Shown here: positions 46,107-59,363 of the stretch, one piece after another | Numbering within the stretch: the stretch's first letter is position 1 | Layout of the letters: each line of letters starts with the position of its first letter | Source: Eleginops maclovinus | Taxonomy: Eukaryota; Chordata; Actinopteri; Perciformes; Eleginopidae | Length of the DNA stretch: 64,000 nt | Direction of reading: 5' to 3' | NCBI RefSeq assembly: GCF_036324505.1 | Contig: NC_086368.1 | Location: 26,549,878-26,613,877 of the forward strand | Notes under the pieces: generated by a model | Told to the model about the DNA's origin: nothing | What the model saw: only the letters and a program-made list of their open reading frames with translations | Databases searched by the model: none | Made by a program: the position numbers and the translations under genes

Positions 46107-47224
46107 CTGGGTGCAGGAAAAATGGAAAAACAGTGTTATTCGCTGCTCAGTGTTAAGGATGACAATGCACTCCAGCTGCTGGCAGACTCAGCGTGCATCT
46201 TAAAGGCTCGCAGTCATTGTTCCATACATAAAAGCCGAGGAACGGGATCAGAGGAAAAGCCCAGCGAGCTGCGGAGTAATTTGATCCATACGGTTTAAGA
46301 AGAAGTGGTTTGTCTGACACATGAGAAGACAAACTCTATTTTTGGAGTTCAATTTGTCTGTTTAATGGCAGCTCTGCTCAGATTCTCTGTCAGAAACGTG
46401 TTTGCCTTGATCCGTCAAAAATAGCACTGACTGTCTTTGATGGATCCTGACTTGACAACCATTGAAGTCTGCCCACCCAACACGATTACAGTCAAAATCT
46501 GAATCCATTCGGCTTGTGATCTCACAAAACTGAAGGCCAGTTTTTCTTTTTTTTAAAGAAACACTGACATATCCCTTTTTCTTTTACTTTAGGGCTAGGA
46601 ACATTATTCATGTGGTCATATATGGTGAGTATCAACATACCTAAGCTTGTAGCCCAGGCTAAGCCAACAACACAGTTACAATCTTATCACGAGGATTGTG
46701 TATTATAGATTGGCCAGCCACTCTGCCTCACAGCTTAAGGGTTTGAACTATATAAGCATATTTAACTCTGCCACTCAACACCTCCTATGAATGGGTATTA
46801 GTAGGAAAATATGGAAACAGCTGCTGTGTTGACTGTGCCTACTTATGCTCTAACAAAACACTTTCAGAGATGACTTTGTTCCGCCCGTCGTGAATGCAAA
46901 TGACTCCTGCTGGAGAAGATCTATTTATGCAGAAATCATAAAACATTTTAAAAATCTCGGCAGATATAACTGAAACTTTCTGGATACTCAAGACACCACA
47001 TAAATAGTTAGTTTGCGCTTTTGGAAATCGTTGAGCTGATGCACCTTAATGTACTTTTGATAAATCACCAATTGTACCCTGAGTTCTTGAAGAAAACGTT
47101 GGTTTTCATGCAGAAAAATTGGCCTGCACGATATGTGTGACCGTTTCTAAACCGAAGCTCTGCAGGGAACCATTTACTTCAAATCATCAAGACTTTATGT
47201 TTTTGGATCCTTGTTAGTTTTGTA

Positions 47225-47540
47225 TAAAAATCATACAGAACCATGCAGCTCGGATCATCACCCGCACTAAATCGTCTTACCACGTCACCCCCATCCTCAT
47301 CCAACCGCATTGGCTCCCTGTTCAATCCCGGGACACCTACAAAGCCCTCCATAACCTGGCCCCCACCTATCTGGCTGACCTTCTTCAGGACTGCACCCTC
47401 TCTCGCTCCCTCCACGGGTCATTTTTGTTCATGTTCTGTTGCTTTTTCCCCCTCTTACAATATTTAACAAATGTTACGGTGTCCTTGGGTGTCATCACAG
47501 GCGCCCTTAAATAATGGTTTTTATTATTATTATTGTACTT
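47225..47540 (+). mobile_element. 5'-truncated L2-like LINE fragment
   Basis: One frame reads IIQNHAARIITRTKSSYHVT, PILIQPHWLPVQSRDTYKAL and HNLAPTYLADLLQDCTLSRS, the C-terminal region following the reverse transcriptase in fish L2-type elements (typical: N-AAR--TR, H-TP-L--LHWLPV). It is followed by a non-coding tail with GTGTCCTTGGGTGTCATCAC, GGCGCCCTTAAATAATGG and an ATT-repeat end (47519-47535). It is a different family from the intact LINE at 38957. Confidence 0.75.
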
Positions 47541-49919
47541 ATGGAGGCAGGCACGTTTTCTTCATAAACTCAAGGTAACACAGGTGAATTGATACAAAAA
47601 CAGGTCATTTAGAAGATGCATTCCTTAAACCACATAGCAACAGCAGTAAAAATAGAGTTTAAGGCACACTATTTTGTATGTTACTGCATATAACTACACA
47701 TCTAGATTTGAGATGTTGAGCAAAGCTATCAATGTTACTACAAAACAATACGGTTTACTATTCATCTTATAAAATATTCTGGTTATTCATCCACATTTTG
47801 GGGCTTACTGTAGTTTCAACACCATCAATGCACTGCTAAGCTACCCTATTAAGAACTGAAGTCTGTCAAATATATCATCGTTATCAGGGATTGTCCAAAC
47901 CAGGTAACAAAATGCAGATTTTCCCTGTAAAATGTTTAAATGATGCCAGAAAACAACACTTCTGTTCATCAAAAACTGTATAATTTCTCAAAAAATATGA
48001 ACATCGTGTCAAACTGAGCGTCAGGCGGCAGAGACAGCTTTGTTTTTAACCAGCTCCTTATCTTATATACAAGATCAGCGCCACAGTATTGCCCTCATAC
48101 TATATCTTTCTAGAAAAAAACCCTGTTTATTCTATAAGCAACACTCCATAAGAGTCATAAAGTGCACTATGGTGTTGAGTCAATTAAATATTTGTGTTCC
48201 ATTAAAGCCGTCTTAAGTGGATTCTGTGCGTACATGCTTCCTTGTGGTTTTTCTTCCAGCATGTGACGCAGCATGCAATCAATTACAGCTCAATCACGGC
48301 TGAAATAAATAATCTGCCGGCCAGAGTATGTCACCTTTCAAACATGTTTTAAAAGGTGGGTGGTCTTTGTTGTATACGACATGGTTTACGGTCGACACCT
48401 GCACTCGGACTCTGGAAACATGTTCAGAAATCAATTGAGCTAGCATGCTGCAGCTCTCACCACCGCCGATGCATAACACATACTCTCAATTTGTTATTCT
48501 GACAAAAGTCTTTCCCCTGAAGAATACAACCAGCCAAACTGCCACAGCTCCTCTCCCTCCAAACAGGCGTATAAATAGCCTCACTATGTGGCCGAAAATT
48601 CACCGAGGGCATGTAAGATTTCTCCTCCGCGGAGCTGGTTGGCATTGTCCAGAGACATTCCAGTCCAATCAAAATAAACAAGAGAACCTGCAGCGAGGAA
48701 ACTCTTACACAAACATTTGGTTCTCATTGAAGCATGGGATCGTATGCAGGGAACTCTGCCCTTCTACTTCAGGACTTGGATCATGTGAGGCAAAAACAAA
48801 CTGGCTTCCAAAATGTCTCTTATTTCGCACGGGGAAGAATCCTGAGGGAAGGAAAGGTTGTTCCCAACTGTTCTTGGTTAAATGCCCAAGAGAAGTGAAC
48901 AAGGTGTGTTAATTAAGCAAGAGCAGGTTATTAAATGACCATGGAAAGGATGTGCAAACCCATATGCACCACAGTAATTCTTTCAGGGCTGAAGAATGAG
49001 CAGCATTGCATAGATGTAGTAGTGGGTGTGAAGTGTTACAAAAAGCCTGTTGTGTCTTCTGGACAAAAATGCAGATTCCCAAAAGTGCAGCAGAGGCAGC
49101 AAAGTGAATTCCCCCCCTACTCAATGCTTTATTTCTAAATGAAATGACTACATCGTTATGTTCCTCCAGCCTGGAGTCTTTATCTCCATGTGAACAAATG
49201 CTTAGTCTTATGTCTCATACGCTAATTAGACGCCCATTGATGTTATCTTTCAGTCTTGAGACACCAATTATCTACACGGGGTGCTATTAAATCATACTGT
49301 CTGGTAGAAGAGTGTAGTTGGTTGGTGGTATCCAAGATAGGGAGAGTGTTTAAACCAGCTAAACAACATTGTCCCATTTTTCCTATTTTGCCACTGATGA
49401 TAACGATGTGGATTAAAAGCAGGGGAACACAACTTCCTCCAGAGTGAAGTATAATGTACCAAGGAAATCCAGGCATGACCACAGCCCAGGGACATCACAA
49501 TCTACTTCGATGTGGTTCAATAGTCTGGTTCAGTTCGGTCCAACTACTTACACATTGTCCAATAACCCTAACCCTAAATCATCAAATTAATTGTGTCTGT
49601 TCCCTTTCACACTCAATCCATGCATCTCATCCCATCAGTGTTCACACCCTGCTCTAGTTGTAGAATTTCATTACTCCTTCTGGGCTTTCCTATACTGGGT
49701 CAAAGTGCTTACAGTTTGCTTCAATTCCCAAACTTTCCCCGACTTCTCTGACTTCCGGAAGACATTCCCCGACCAGTGTTCAGACCAGTGACTGAATGAT
49801 TGACAGCAAAGACCTGTGGTGGATGGATCTGTTGCAAAAAGGACCACATCTGACATTCCTTGTCTTGTACTGTCATTGCTATCATGACAGGATCATGACA
49901 GATGGTTTACAAAGAGAAC

Positions 49920-50290
49920 TGGATACAGCGTGGGAGGCGGGGCCCTGCTCACCGCTATGAAAGCTGCTTAGATGCTCAAAAATGGCCAGACTCGGACAAA
50001 AATATCCAGATTATTGGTTAAGCTTTGCCAATAGAGCATGCACACTTGGGTTTTTCTCAAGCACCGCCCCTAATTTGCTGTCACGGACAATCAGTCAGAT
50101 GAATGGAGGAGAAAATTACGCTTGATTCAGCTTTATGCACATTTTACGGCTTTAAGGGGCAAAAAATAAAAGGGCTAGTGGATTTAGCTCGCAAAAAAAT
50201 ATCCTCTGAATCTACAGAGATGTCCTTAGCAATGTTAGTTAATGGGAAGAAGTACTTTTGGGCCCAATGGTATCACATGATTGACAAATA
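49920..50290 (-). repeat. Dispersed repeat family F, copy 1 (inverted)
   Basis: On the plus strand AGCAATGTTAGTTAATGGGA and AGAAGTACTTTTGGGCCCAA are the reverse of blocks in copies 2 and 3 (60860-61145, 63630-63912), and CACCGCCCC at 50064 corresponds to their GGCGGGGC end. The most diverged of the three. Confidence 0.5.
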
Positions 50291-50739
50291 AGTCGTAGTA
50301 CCTTCGTTAAGCCAGTGCAAATATTTGTGTGCTCCCTCACTTTGACCCATAGATCTTCCTCTAAACCCCCTCACTCCAGGCCCCCTCCGCTCCCCTGTAC
50401 CTGCTCAGTAGCTCCTTACTTATATCCACTCTGGCAGCGTGGAGAGTATTCTCAAGGAGCTCCTCCACCTGCTTCCTGAGGGCTGTTCAAATATTTACCC
50501 CCGGATAACATTTCCTCGGAGGCCTCAACCTGCGCGCTGCCGTTAATGGGTTTGTTTTGCTAATACCTATGAATGTTTGCTTTCGCTGCCACTTAAATGA
50601 AGTGCCTCAAACATGGGGCATGCATTGCCATTTGCTTTATCCTGACAAATTAATTAGTGTGAAATGTAATGCTGGAAGGAAACGCACTCTCACACACACG
50701 CCAGGCTGAATTACTGTAGTGTAACAATTCATTAAGGAA

Positions 50740-50786
50740 AACCCCCATTACTCATACTTCACTAACGCTACAGAATAATGGGGGTT
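50740..50786. repeat. Short perfect inverted repeat
   Basis: AACCCCCATTA (50740-50750) and TAATGGGGGTT (50776-50786) are exact reverse complements with a 25-bp spacer, in otherwise high-complexity intronic DNA. Confidence 0.7.
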
Positions 50787-52613
50787 ATGAGTGGTGAGTG
50801 AAAGCAATAAATTATTCTTTCCTAAATAAATCAACACACATAAACAGAGCCTCTTATCATTTGGCTGGTTTTGTTTTGGAAGAAGAAGAAGTAAAGGCTG
50901 TGCCTTAAAGCTCGGGGGAGCGTGAGAAGTCTCGATTTCAGAAAGTGTTTCTGAGGTAAGGGAAATTAGGTGAGGGGGGAAAAACTGCGACTGCCGTTTC
51001 CCCGGCTCTCTCGATCAACTCATCTCCCTACTTAATGAGGCGTGGAAATGCTAATCCAGAGCTTAAAAAGGCCTTTAATTTGCTGTCAGTTACCAGTGTT
51101 AAAATCATCACAAGCTGGATAATCTCAGCCCTCACACACCCTGAGTGTGTTTACACTGCAGTGTCTCATCTGTCCGCGGGGGCTTTTGATTTAAAGATTA
51201 CTTGGGCTTCGTGATATCAAAGTCAACAGTCCGTTTTGCACTAATCCACATTTCGCTCCCAGAGGAGGAGGGGCCACTCTTAACTTATATTACGTTCACA
51301 GTATTAGAGCTGTACCCGATAGTGAGAATCAATATTCCAAACGATGGTATTGAAATTGCATTTTTGCATGGCTAGTCATTCTGTTTAAACCTGGCATTTC
51401 TGCACAGATAGAGATTATGCTACACATATTATTCCTGTCTAGACCACAAGCATATCAGACAGGTTTATAATCCAAGGGAAACACTCTCATTTCAACCCAA
51501 TCAGCTGTGTGTGCATCTCACGGGCCCAACATTCATTTACCGGCAAATGCAGGGTTGATGCCCGATTAGCAAGGCACTGAATAAATGTATTTATATAAAA
51601 TGTGCAACCTACGCAGAGCAGAGTGTGCTGCTCCGGCTTGTACATCCAGTCCCTTTCCATCTCTCTTAACTTTTGCACAGCAGCCGGGAAGCAAGCACTA
51701 GGACTTCTTGGAAATGCTGGAGCTGAAATGCCTTCAGATCGCCAAAACCTGTCTTCTCTGAGCTGAGACGACGTAGAATTAGCTTCCGGTCTAGGATTAG
51801 TTTTCACTCCAAACAATTTCTCTGTGTGTTGTAAATTCCAAAAGTCAAACATTACTTTTTTTTCCCATCTTTATTTCACTTTTATGTCACCGGAGAAGAT
51901 TCATGGGAAAGTCTCAAAAAAAGAGCCCCGGCCAAGATAGGCAATAGTGACAGACATCTAATTGAAATCGAGAACAGGGGACATATCAGTCAATATCATT
52001 ACCGAAAGAACAATGAACAGGTTTCCTCTCAATTCCTTTCCTTAAACCTTTCCTTGTGGCTTGAATTACCCTGGTATAACCATGTGCCTACTGGTGGTAT
52101 ACTCCCACCACCACCTGTCTCAAATATATACAATTACACCAGGTGCCCTTACTCACCCAGGGCCAAAACAGGCCTTCAAAATAAAAGCATAAAAACGACT
52201 TCAACAACACCAAATAAAAATAAATTCACTACAGACAAAAACAGCAAGAAAGTAAATGTTTTTTTTTATTAAATAATATAAAGAAATATGTAGCTCCAAT
52301 ACATAGCATAAATGAAGTAAATAAACCTTTCAAAAATAATATTTTCACTGCGGTCAAACAGTGTTTAAAAATCACTTGAAGTGAGGCACGTACCTACAAT
52401 AGCAACATATCTAATACGTGTTGTTTTTTAATGGCGGTGACGTCATGTAATATGACACTAAAAGCCTCATCTGGAAAACCGCAATAGATGCTTTGAATGT
52501 TAAAAAAATCACACTTGGTAAAGCCCTACACCGCATGAACCACTCACCAAAGTGTCAGGAAAGCAGAGCGCTGATAAGTCAAGATGCCTTTTCAGCAGCT
52601 TAAAACGTATGTA

Positions 52614-52616
<3 letters not shown>

Positions 52617-52655
<39 letters not shown>
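52617..52655. repeat. (GT)n microsatellite next to a splice donor
   Basis: GT run of 38 bp ending 24 bases downstream, in gene direction, of the shq1 splice donor at 52679. Confidence 0.95.
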
Positions 52656-52658
<3 letters not shown>

Positions 52659-52679
52659 TGGTGCTACCTATCCACTTAC

Positions 52680-52803
52680 CTGCCAGCAGTATCTTAGTCG
52701 TGTCCCGAACGGCCGCAGACACCATGGAAAAGTGTCTGTAGAGCGGGTAGCACAGCACCCTCCGTCCGAACGACACCAGGACATCCTGCAGGGAGCTGTA
52801 TGT
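52680..52803 (-). CDS. shq1: shq1 internal coding exon
   Basis: Acceptor GTTGCAG ending at 52804, donor GTAAGT at 52679. It reads [34 protein letters not shown] and TTKILLAG (Gly split). Human SHQ1 has [20 protein letters not shown] at this place, from memory, so the [16 protein letters not shown] core is invariant. 124 nt = 41 codons + 1, entering in phase 0 and leaving in phase 1, consistent with both neighbours. Part of the Shq1-specific domain. Confidence 0.96.
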
Positions 52804-53439
52804 CTGCAACACAGAGAGAACGAAACTCAGCACAAAAACAGACCATGTTTTATTGAATCAGAGAAGGAAACATGTAGTGGGACTGACAGCTATGGTTTGG
52901 TTCAGCTATACATTTCAACCCAATAATTTAACAGCCTCTGTTTTCCTGCTGACTGGCTCCCATTGGTGAGTCGCTGGTGGTGCTAATTACTCCTAACAAC
53001 TCCCCATTTATTGAGCTGGCAAAATAGGGGACTCGCAACTCTTAAACACCTCTGCAGCCCTGGCCTGTTAATTGCTGCCTTCTCTTTAATCACTGCCTTC
53101 CCTCTCAAGAGTTTCTCGCCGCACTAATGGACACGCAGCCCGGAGACAAGAGGTGCACAGATTTTCATCTCGTGTTTTCTTTCTCTTTTCCTTGTGGTTT
53201 TGTTACGGATGTGTTGGGAGCTCGCGAATGCGTGTCATTCGGGATCATGCTCTCCCTTGGGCTTGTTTAGCAGGAGAGTAAATAAGGTCTGCTGCTGCAG
53301 GGAGGGAGGGAGGGGATGTGCAGTCACACCAGCGCAGTCGACTGAGGACAAGTCAACATGCAGCAGACGGAGGGAGAGGGAGGGATCTCATTCTATGTAC
53401 ATGCACTCTCATGCATTTAATTGTTTACTTACAACATTC

Positions 53440-53585
53440 AGCTTATTTTTTTTTACCGTTTTATTTATTGTTTAATGTCTCTATGTTGCATTGTTGGAGG
53501 CGCATGGGACTTCAGATTCATTGTCATATCTACACTGTTGCCATTGTGCATATGAAAATAAAGCCTTTGAATGTTGAAAACAAGG
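53440..53585 (+). mobile_element. 5'-truncated LINE tail, related to the 38957 element
   Basis: CGTTTTATTTATTGTTTAAT, GTTGCATTGTTGGAGGCGCA, TCATTGTCATATCTACACTG and GTGCATATGAAAATAAAGCC follow the same order as the last 140 bases of the intact LINE (TTGTTGGAGGAGCACGCGAC, TTTTCATTGCCAACATATAC, GTGCATATGACAAATAAA). Only the 3' end was inserted or remains. Confidence 0.75.
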
Positions 53586-54299
53586 TGGTAAAGGAGGAAA
53601 TGTCAAGCGAGGGAAGAGAGATAGACAGTGAGAGCATAAAAAAGGGATAGGAGAGACGGAGGAAGCGGAGCTGATTTAACCGTGACACACAGACAGACAG
53701 TCAGGCAGTCAAAGACGGAGAGGAATCTATTGTCGAGCACAAGGTGACGGGAGGAGGAAAAGGAAAAGGGGTGGGGGTGTTTGAGTGAGTTGGCCTGTCA
53801 ATAGCAGCTGACAGCCCCGCTGACTGACTGACAGTAAAGAGCTGCCAGGCAGGTGGAGACTCTTCTTAACTCCACTGTGGCACCACGGCAGGGAAACTAC
53901 AAACTGCTGTTAGGGTCCATAAAACACAACTCCTCCGAGCGACATCACTGGCCTGTTCATAATTAGCATGATTCGATTCACAAGTGGTGACCATGTGTGC
54001 ACGCCCCGACACCTAATGAGGCCGCTGCGGGCCACATCTGTAGTGTGAGCTCACATGTGTAACATTAATGAAGGAGCGTCTTCTTCAAATCTGTCCTGGC
54101 AGATGTGCACAACTGTTGTCAGTGAAGGCATGAAAACAACAAACCTCTGGAGCACCAAGGATAACAGAATGAAATCACACAGAGCTGTTGAGCAACCGAC
54201 CAGAGTACAGAAACTTGATGCGGTCTTCATTTTTATATTGTTATTCTCATTCTGATTGAAATGTACTAGTTTTTCTTTAAGTCTGTGGAATGTAATTTG

Positions 54300-54530
54300 T
54301 AAAAGGAGCGTTTATAGTGCTTTTCCATTCTTTGCAACCCATTGACACACATTCATTCAGAAGCAGAGCTGCCAAACAAAGAGCTACTGCTCAGGGAAAC
54401 TTACCTTCACACATCATTAGCCATGCCATTGGGATTAACACATCAACATGTTGACAGCAGGGCTGGGAATCAAACCACCAGCCTTTCTTTGGAAGGCCGC
54501 TCTACCTCTAAAGCTATACTGTAGAATGGG
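54300..54530 (-). mobile_element. tRNA-derived SINE (family C, copy 1)
   Basis: Read on the minus strand, TTTAGAGGTAGAGCGGCCTT resembles an A box and GCTGGTGGTTTGATTCCCAG a B box; further on come CATGTTGATGTG and a tail with GTGAATG-like sequence. The same order is seen on the plus strand at 57320-57490. Confidence 0.6.
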
Positions 54531-56753
54531 AAATCTATGCAGCATAACAATATTACCTTTGAAATGGTACATTGACACCATTTAATGAATACTGCGCCTT
54601 GCATAATGAGATTTTTGACAACATTTTGATTAGTTGTTCAGCCCTAAATGGAACCCGTCCCCAAACCCATGCATACAACCTCCGGTCTGTCAATCAGGGT
54701 AAAGCCTGAGAACTGTGTTGTGTTTCCAAAGAAGTGTATAGTGTTGCTCTGGTTAGCTTTGCCTTTTAAATAACATATCGAAGCAAGCACCGTCTCCATC
54801 ACGTTTTAAAAAGTCAACCAATTACCTTGGCTACACAAATGGGAGGAAGGGGCTATCTTGGGCGCCCTTGTTTTCGTAAAGACAAAGCTACCCATTATTT
54901 TTCCTGTTGACAATTGTATGCAACAACAGTTCTTCTATGGTTTGGAGGAAAAGGAAACTGTTCAAATTGAAGCTTTGGTTAAAAAGATTAAGAACTGCCT
55001 TAGAACATATTTAGTTCTTAGTTTGAAAAAGCCACTTCATTTCATTTATGGGAGACTGGATGTTGGTGACTTCAACAGCAATGAGCCAAAGCAACACACA
55101 GTAGTTACCTGGATATCATTCAATACAAGTAGTCAGAAATAGCTCAACGGTAACTATGGGAACACCAGGACCTTATGTCTTGCGAGGGTGCCATCAACAT
55201 GTGAAATGCGATGCCTCCCATTACCACTTGGTTTAACTACAAATTCAGCTTTACATGAGAAGCCTTCTGATGACAGGCATTAACTGCAATCCATATGAAT
55301 GTAGTCTTCCTGCATGTTGATTCAGGACTGAGCTCTGAAGAGGGCCTTTGTCAGGTTTATTTGCCCCAATGTGGTGGTTAGGGTCAACCACTTCCTCAGG
55401 CAATGCCTACATTACTGCTAATGCATGGTTTCCTCTTCAATTTGACCACAAAACTGGGCCTGCTAGAGTGAAGACATTTGAAACAACACTGCAGAGCTTT
55501 TTCCCCCCAACAGAAATGTTTAAAAAGCCAAATGTCTGTCGCTAAAATCCCCAGTGATCAATCACTTTGAACATCAAGGAGATTCATCGTTATGGCCTTG
55601 TTCCACAAACCCACTTTACGGAGTAATCCAGATAACTTTGCAGAGGAAACTTGGAACCTCCTCAAGTCCGGGAGTAAGAAGAACTGTTCCAGGTCAGGTT
55701 GTAGTGAGCAAAGTTATCCATATCACTCAGAGAACTTCTTGGAACAGACCTCAAGAAACCAAATTAGTCTGCATCAATACCTACACTTTAGAACTAAGTG
55801 TTTCTCTAAAAAGAAGGGATCATGTTTGTGTGTTAAAGTATGGAAGTAGTTTGCTAAAAATGAAAGAAAAAGTTCCTCCAATTGATATTTTTTGGGTCCA
55901 GATAGCCTTAATTGGAGAGTGACAGTGTTGAAAGGGTTCGACAGACAGGGTGGCATGTGAAAATTGTTCAAGGCCAGACTTTAACCGGGGTCCTCCGCAC
56001 GGGAACTAAGCCCCAATACACTGGCCGACAGCTCTATATGGTGGACCCAATTTGTTAATTTTAACAAAATGGAAGTTAGGCTTATGTAGATGTTGCCATT
56101 GAACGCTTACCAAGCAGCCCCTTCACCCCCGTATCAATATTATCAATGATCCTGTATAATTAGAATGCTGACGTTATTTAAAAAACAGTACACTCTGTTA
56201 TTTTGTACTTCAACAGTTTGGTATGGAGAATAAATATCTTGTTTCAGAAGTTTTTCGATACAGCTCAATAAAGAAACCTGTTATTTCAAATGGCTCCCGG
56301 TCAAGGGTAACTGGATCAAATGTATTTAAATTGAATAAACCAATAGAGAGCCATCTGACCATGAGAACACTTGAACTCTGTGTTGGATATAAACTACAAT
56401 AAGGGATAATGGAGAGTAGGAAATAACATATAGGTGATGAATGGTGCTGTGCTTGTCAAAATGATGTGGTTTCAGGCCACTTATCCTAGACGCAGCCACT
56501 ATTAGCCAGAGAGACAGGGAGGAACTGAACGACTTCCTGCTGTTTTAGCACGTCAATGTAAAAAGCTAACTTATCAACAGCCACCAGAGTGAATTGAACC
56601 CTTTTGTTACACAACACCTTTATAGATAATGTTGTCCTCCTGTTGCGCACATGGTCTTAAATGGTAGAAAAACATCAAGGAACTATTTCTAATGCAAGTC
56701 ACACAGACTACACACTCAAGTGACTGTTTAGTGGCAGGTTGTGAGCAGACAGA

Positions 56754-56754
<1 letters not shown>

Positions 56755-56784
<30 letters not shown>
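56755..56784. repeat. (CA)n microsatellite
   Basis: CA run of about 30 bp. Confidence 0.95.
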
Positions 56785-56786
<2 letters not shown>

Positions 56787-57319
56787 ATTTGAATTGGTAA
56801 CACCTGTTCCTCTTGTTGAACAGCACCCGAGTAACGATTAACAACTTCCTCTAGATCCCATTGGAGGTCTGTGTTGGATAGATCGTGTACTGTTAGAGCA
56901 AATATCAGCCTCTTGTGTGTGTGTGTTCAATCTCTGATGTCAACATACTGAACACAGAGCGAGACCATGTGTGAAAGTCTCCGCATTCACACATCAATAA
57001 TCAACTCAGGAGTCTGTCCTAAGGATTTTATAACAGGTCCAACCTGTAACGCATACGGCTTAGCTTCCAGTTAAACCAAATGTGTTCAATGAGGTATTAC
57101 ATTTCTTGGCACTGTTAAGGCCTGCAGTTAATTTGCGTCTTTTGTTATCCGTTTACAAGTTGACAGCTCTGAGTACAGGTGTGAATAAACGATCTTCCAT
57201 TGAGACATCGCATGGCTACATTATTTAAGCAGTGTGAAGGCCAGTATGTCGCGGGGCCACATTGAACAACCGGCTGCTCACCTTAAGGCCTCTGTGTAGG
57301 CGAAAGTGAACAATAAGAC

Positions 57320-57490
57320 AGGCAACAATAGCTCTCAGGTAGAGAGGACAACTACCAATCGGAAGGTTGGTGGTTTGATCCAAAGCACCCACAGTCATCA
57401 TGTCCGTTTATCCTAGAGCATTTACCCGAAGTGTGTGAATGTCAGTGTTCCTGAGTTAATTGTATAAAAGCACTTTAAGGAGTTACAGCA
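57320..57490 (+). mobile_element. tRNA-derived SINE (family C, copy 2)
   Basis: GCTCTCAGGTAGAGAGGACA resembles an A-box region and AGGTTGGTGGTTTGATCCAA a B box, followed by GTGTGTGAATGTCAGTG and ATAAAAGCACTTTAAGGAGT, the usual end of this common teleost SINE. Confidence 0.65.
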
Positions 57491-58679
57491 ATCAGGTAAA
57501 TTAACTCCATTCAGGACGTTTTTGAAACCCTGGTATTTTGGAAGTGATTTCTATGTCAAAGAAAGCTTTGTTGGTGTTATTATCATACTGTCTCTGATGT
57601 GTTGGTGTTTTCGTTCTGGTGCTCAGCACAAATGTGTCACTGGCCCACCTGCTCTTATAACTTTCCCCAAAATGGGGGATCATTGTCAGCAGGACCCCGG
57701 GGAAAGCCAGTAGACAATAACAGTATATTTTTAGCCTCAGAAAATGGACCTTAAAATTCCAACTGCACTTCTTTTTCTTTCATAAGCAAATGCACGTTTT
57801 TATGTGAGAATAACCACTAAAGTGTATGAATGCACCCAAAACACTTTCACAGTTAAAGTATTTTACAGTACGTTAACGCCAGGGCTGAACATGACTCAAG
57901 CCATAATCACATTATTGGCACTACAAATGATTTGTTCATTAGTTTCGAAATACAAACTATAAAGGATGGAATAATGGCGTAGAGGAGTCCTTTTTTCTCC
58001 CTTTTTATATACTTTTTTGCCTTCTTGTTGTAAAAAAATCAGTCCCTCATCAAAATATAAGTAATTTGAAGAATGAAAGATTTGCGTCTGTGAGAATCTC
58101 ATTATTAAAATATGGGGCAATCCTTGGAACATGTACTCTGACCAGGATACAATAATGAATCATGCTACGTATTATTTACTTATAAACTTTTATTTGGACC
58201 TCTTTAATTCAGTATTTGATCAATTAAAAATAGAGGCCTTTAAACTTTCAGAAACACTTCCGTAGAGAACAGCTTCAGATTCTAGGTACTGGTGTCACCC
58301 CATGCCGAAATTTGATTGGCACAATCGGCAAGTTGATACGTCTTGAGAAAGATCTGTGTGACCGAAAGGTGGACTCTGACAGAGGTGATAAGTATGTGTG
58401 TGAATTTACGTTCTCCTTTGAACATTTTCTTTGAAATACAATCGGCAAGGTTGCCAACTCAGACACAGCAGCAGCCCGGCTCTCTCACAGCAGGTTGGCA
58501 ACAAGTCCTGCCAACATGTGCTCCGAATACACATCTGTACCTAATGGAAACCATTTCCATCTGGAAATGAGTTTTCAAAGCAGAAGAAGCTGAGGCTAAG
58601 TCAGTTGCATAAGAACTGGGGGGGAAAAAAAAGCCAACCCACAGTGCATCTTGGCCGTCAACAGTTCGGTACGTGATTT

Positions 58680-58696
58680 GGGGGGGGGGGGGGGGG
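58680..58696. repeat. Run of 17 G
   Basis: A homopolymer preceded by GATTT and followed by TTGTG. Likely to be variable and error-prone in sequencing. Confidence 0.9.
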
Positions 58697-59309
58697 TTGT
58701 GCTAGTAGCAACTTTTGTAGCCTTGAGCAACTAGTCTGAAGAAGAAATGAGGAGCGGGTTAAAGTAGTTTCCGACTCCTCACCCAGATTGGTTTCATTTT
58801 CCAACTTGTAGTTGTGGCAATTAACGCTGAGTCAAGGAACATCACTCATTAATCTTCACACAGGACCCTCTAGAGCCAAACAAATGATATAAATAACCTT
58901 TTTCAAATGTACAATCATTCTTCCCGAGGCCTGCTCTTTTTGTTCAAGAAACTGAGAGGACACCCGAGAGAAGAAAATCTTGCTGGACTAAAACGCTCCC
59001 AACTCTTCAACATCTCAATTGGTCAATTAAGGGAAAATGACTGCACGCTATCTTAAGATTAACTAAATCAGTTGGAATTATTAAGGTATTTGCAGCATAT
59101 CAAATACCTGGCAATATTCTCCCAAAAGCCATAGTTCTACCAATCAGAAATGGTTAGATAATCGCCCATTGACCCACCAATGGACCAACGGACCAGCAGG
59201 TGTCCGCCCTATTAAATATGGCTCTATAGTCGCTGTTAATTAAACAATACATCAGAATGCAAGAGTAAATCCTCCACATCTTTTTGTCCTTTGGCAGTAA
59301 CTGACTCAC

Positions 59310-59363
59310 CTCCAGCCAGCAGAGAGTCCCGCTGAGTTTTCTGATCGTCCACGGTGACTCTAC
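59310..59363 (-). CDS. shq1: shq1 internal coding exon (18 codons)
   Basis: A short exon between the acceptor CCCGCAG ending at 59364 and the donor GTGAGT at 59309. It reads VESPWTIRKLSGTLCWLE, phase 0 at both ends. Human SHQ1 has VESAWNIRKLSPTLCWFE here from memory. With its neighbours it gives TEGEHN-VESPW and CWLE-TYSSL without a gap. Too small to be found by an open-frame search alone. Confidence 0.95.

Larger units (their letters stand above)
46107..52679 (-). other. shq1: shq1 intron between 45986-46106 and 52680-52803 (6.6 kb)
   Basis: Contains a LINE 3' fragment (47225-47540), one inverted copy of the dispersed repeat family F (49920-50290), a short hairpin (50740-50786) and a GT tract. 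The stretches 46130-47220, 47545-49910 and 50800-52610 show nothing I can name. Confidence 0.8.
52804..59309 (-). other. shq1: shq1 intron between 52680-52803 and 59310-59363 (6.5 kb)
   Basis: Contains a LINE tail (53440-53585), two tRNA-SINEs (54300-54530 and 57320-57490), a CA tract and a run of 17 G. The stretches 52930-53430, 54540-56750 and 57500-58670 show no gene or recognised repeat. Confidence 0.8.
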
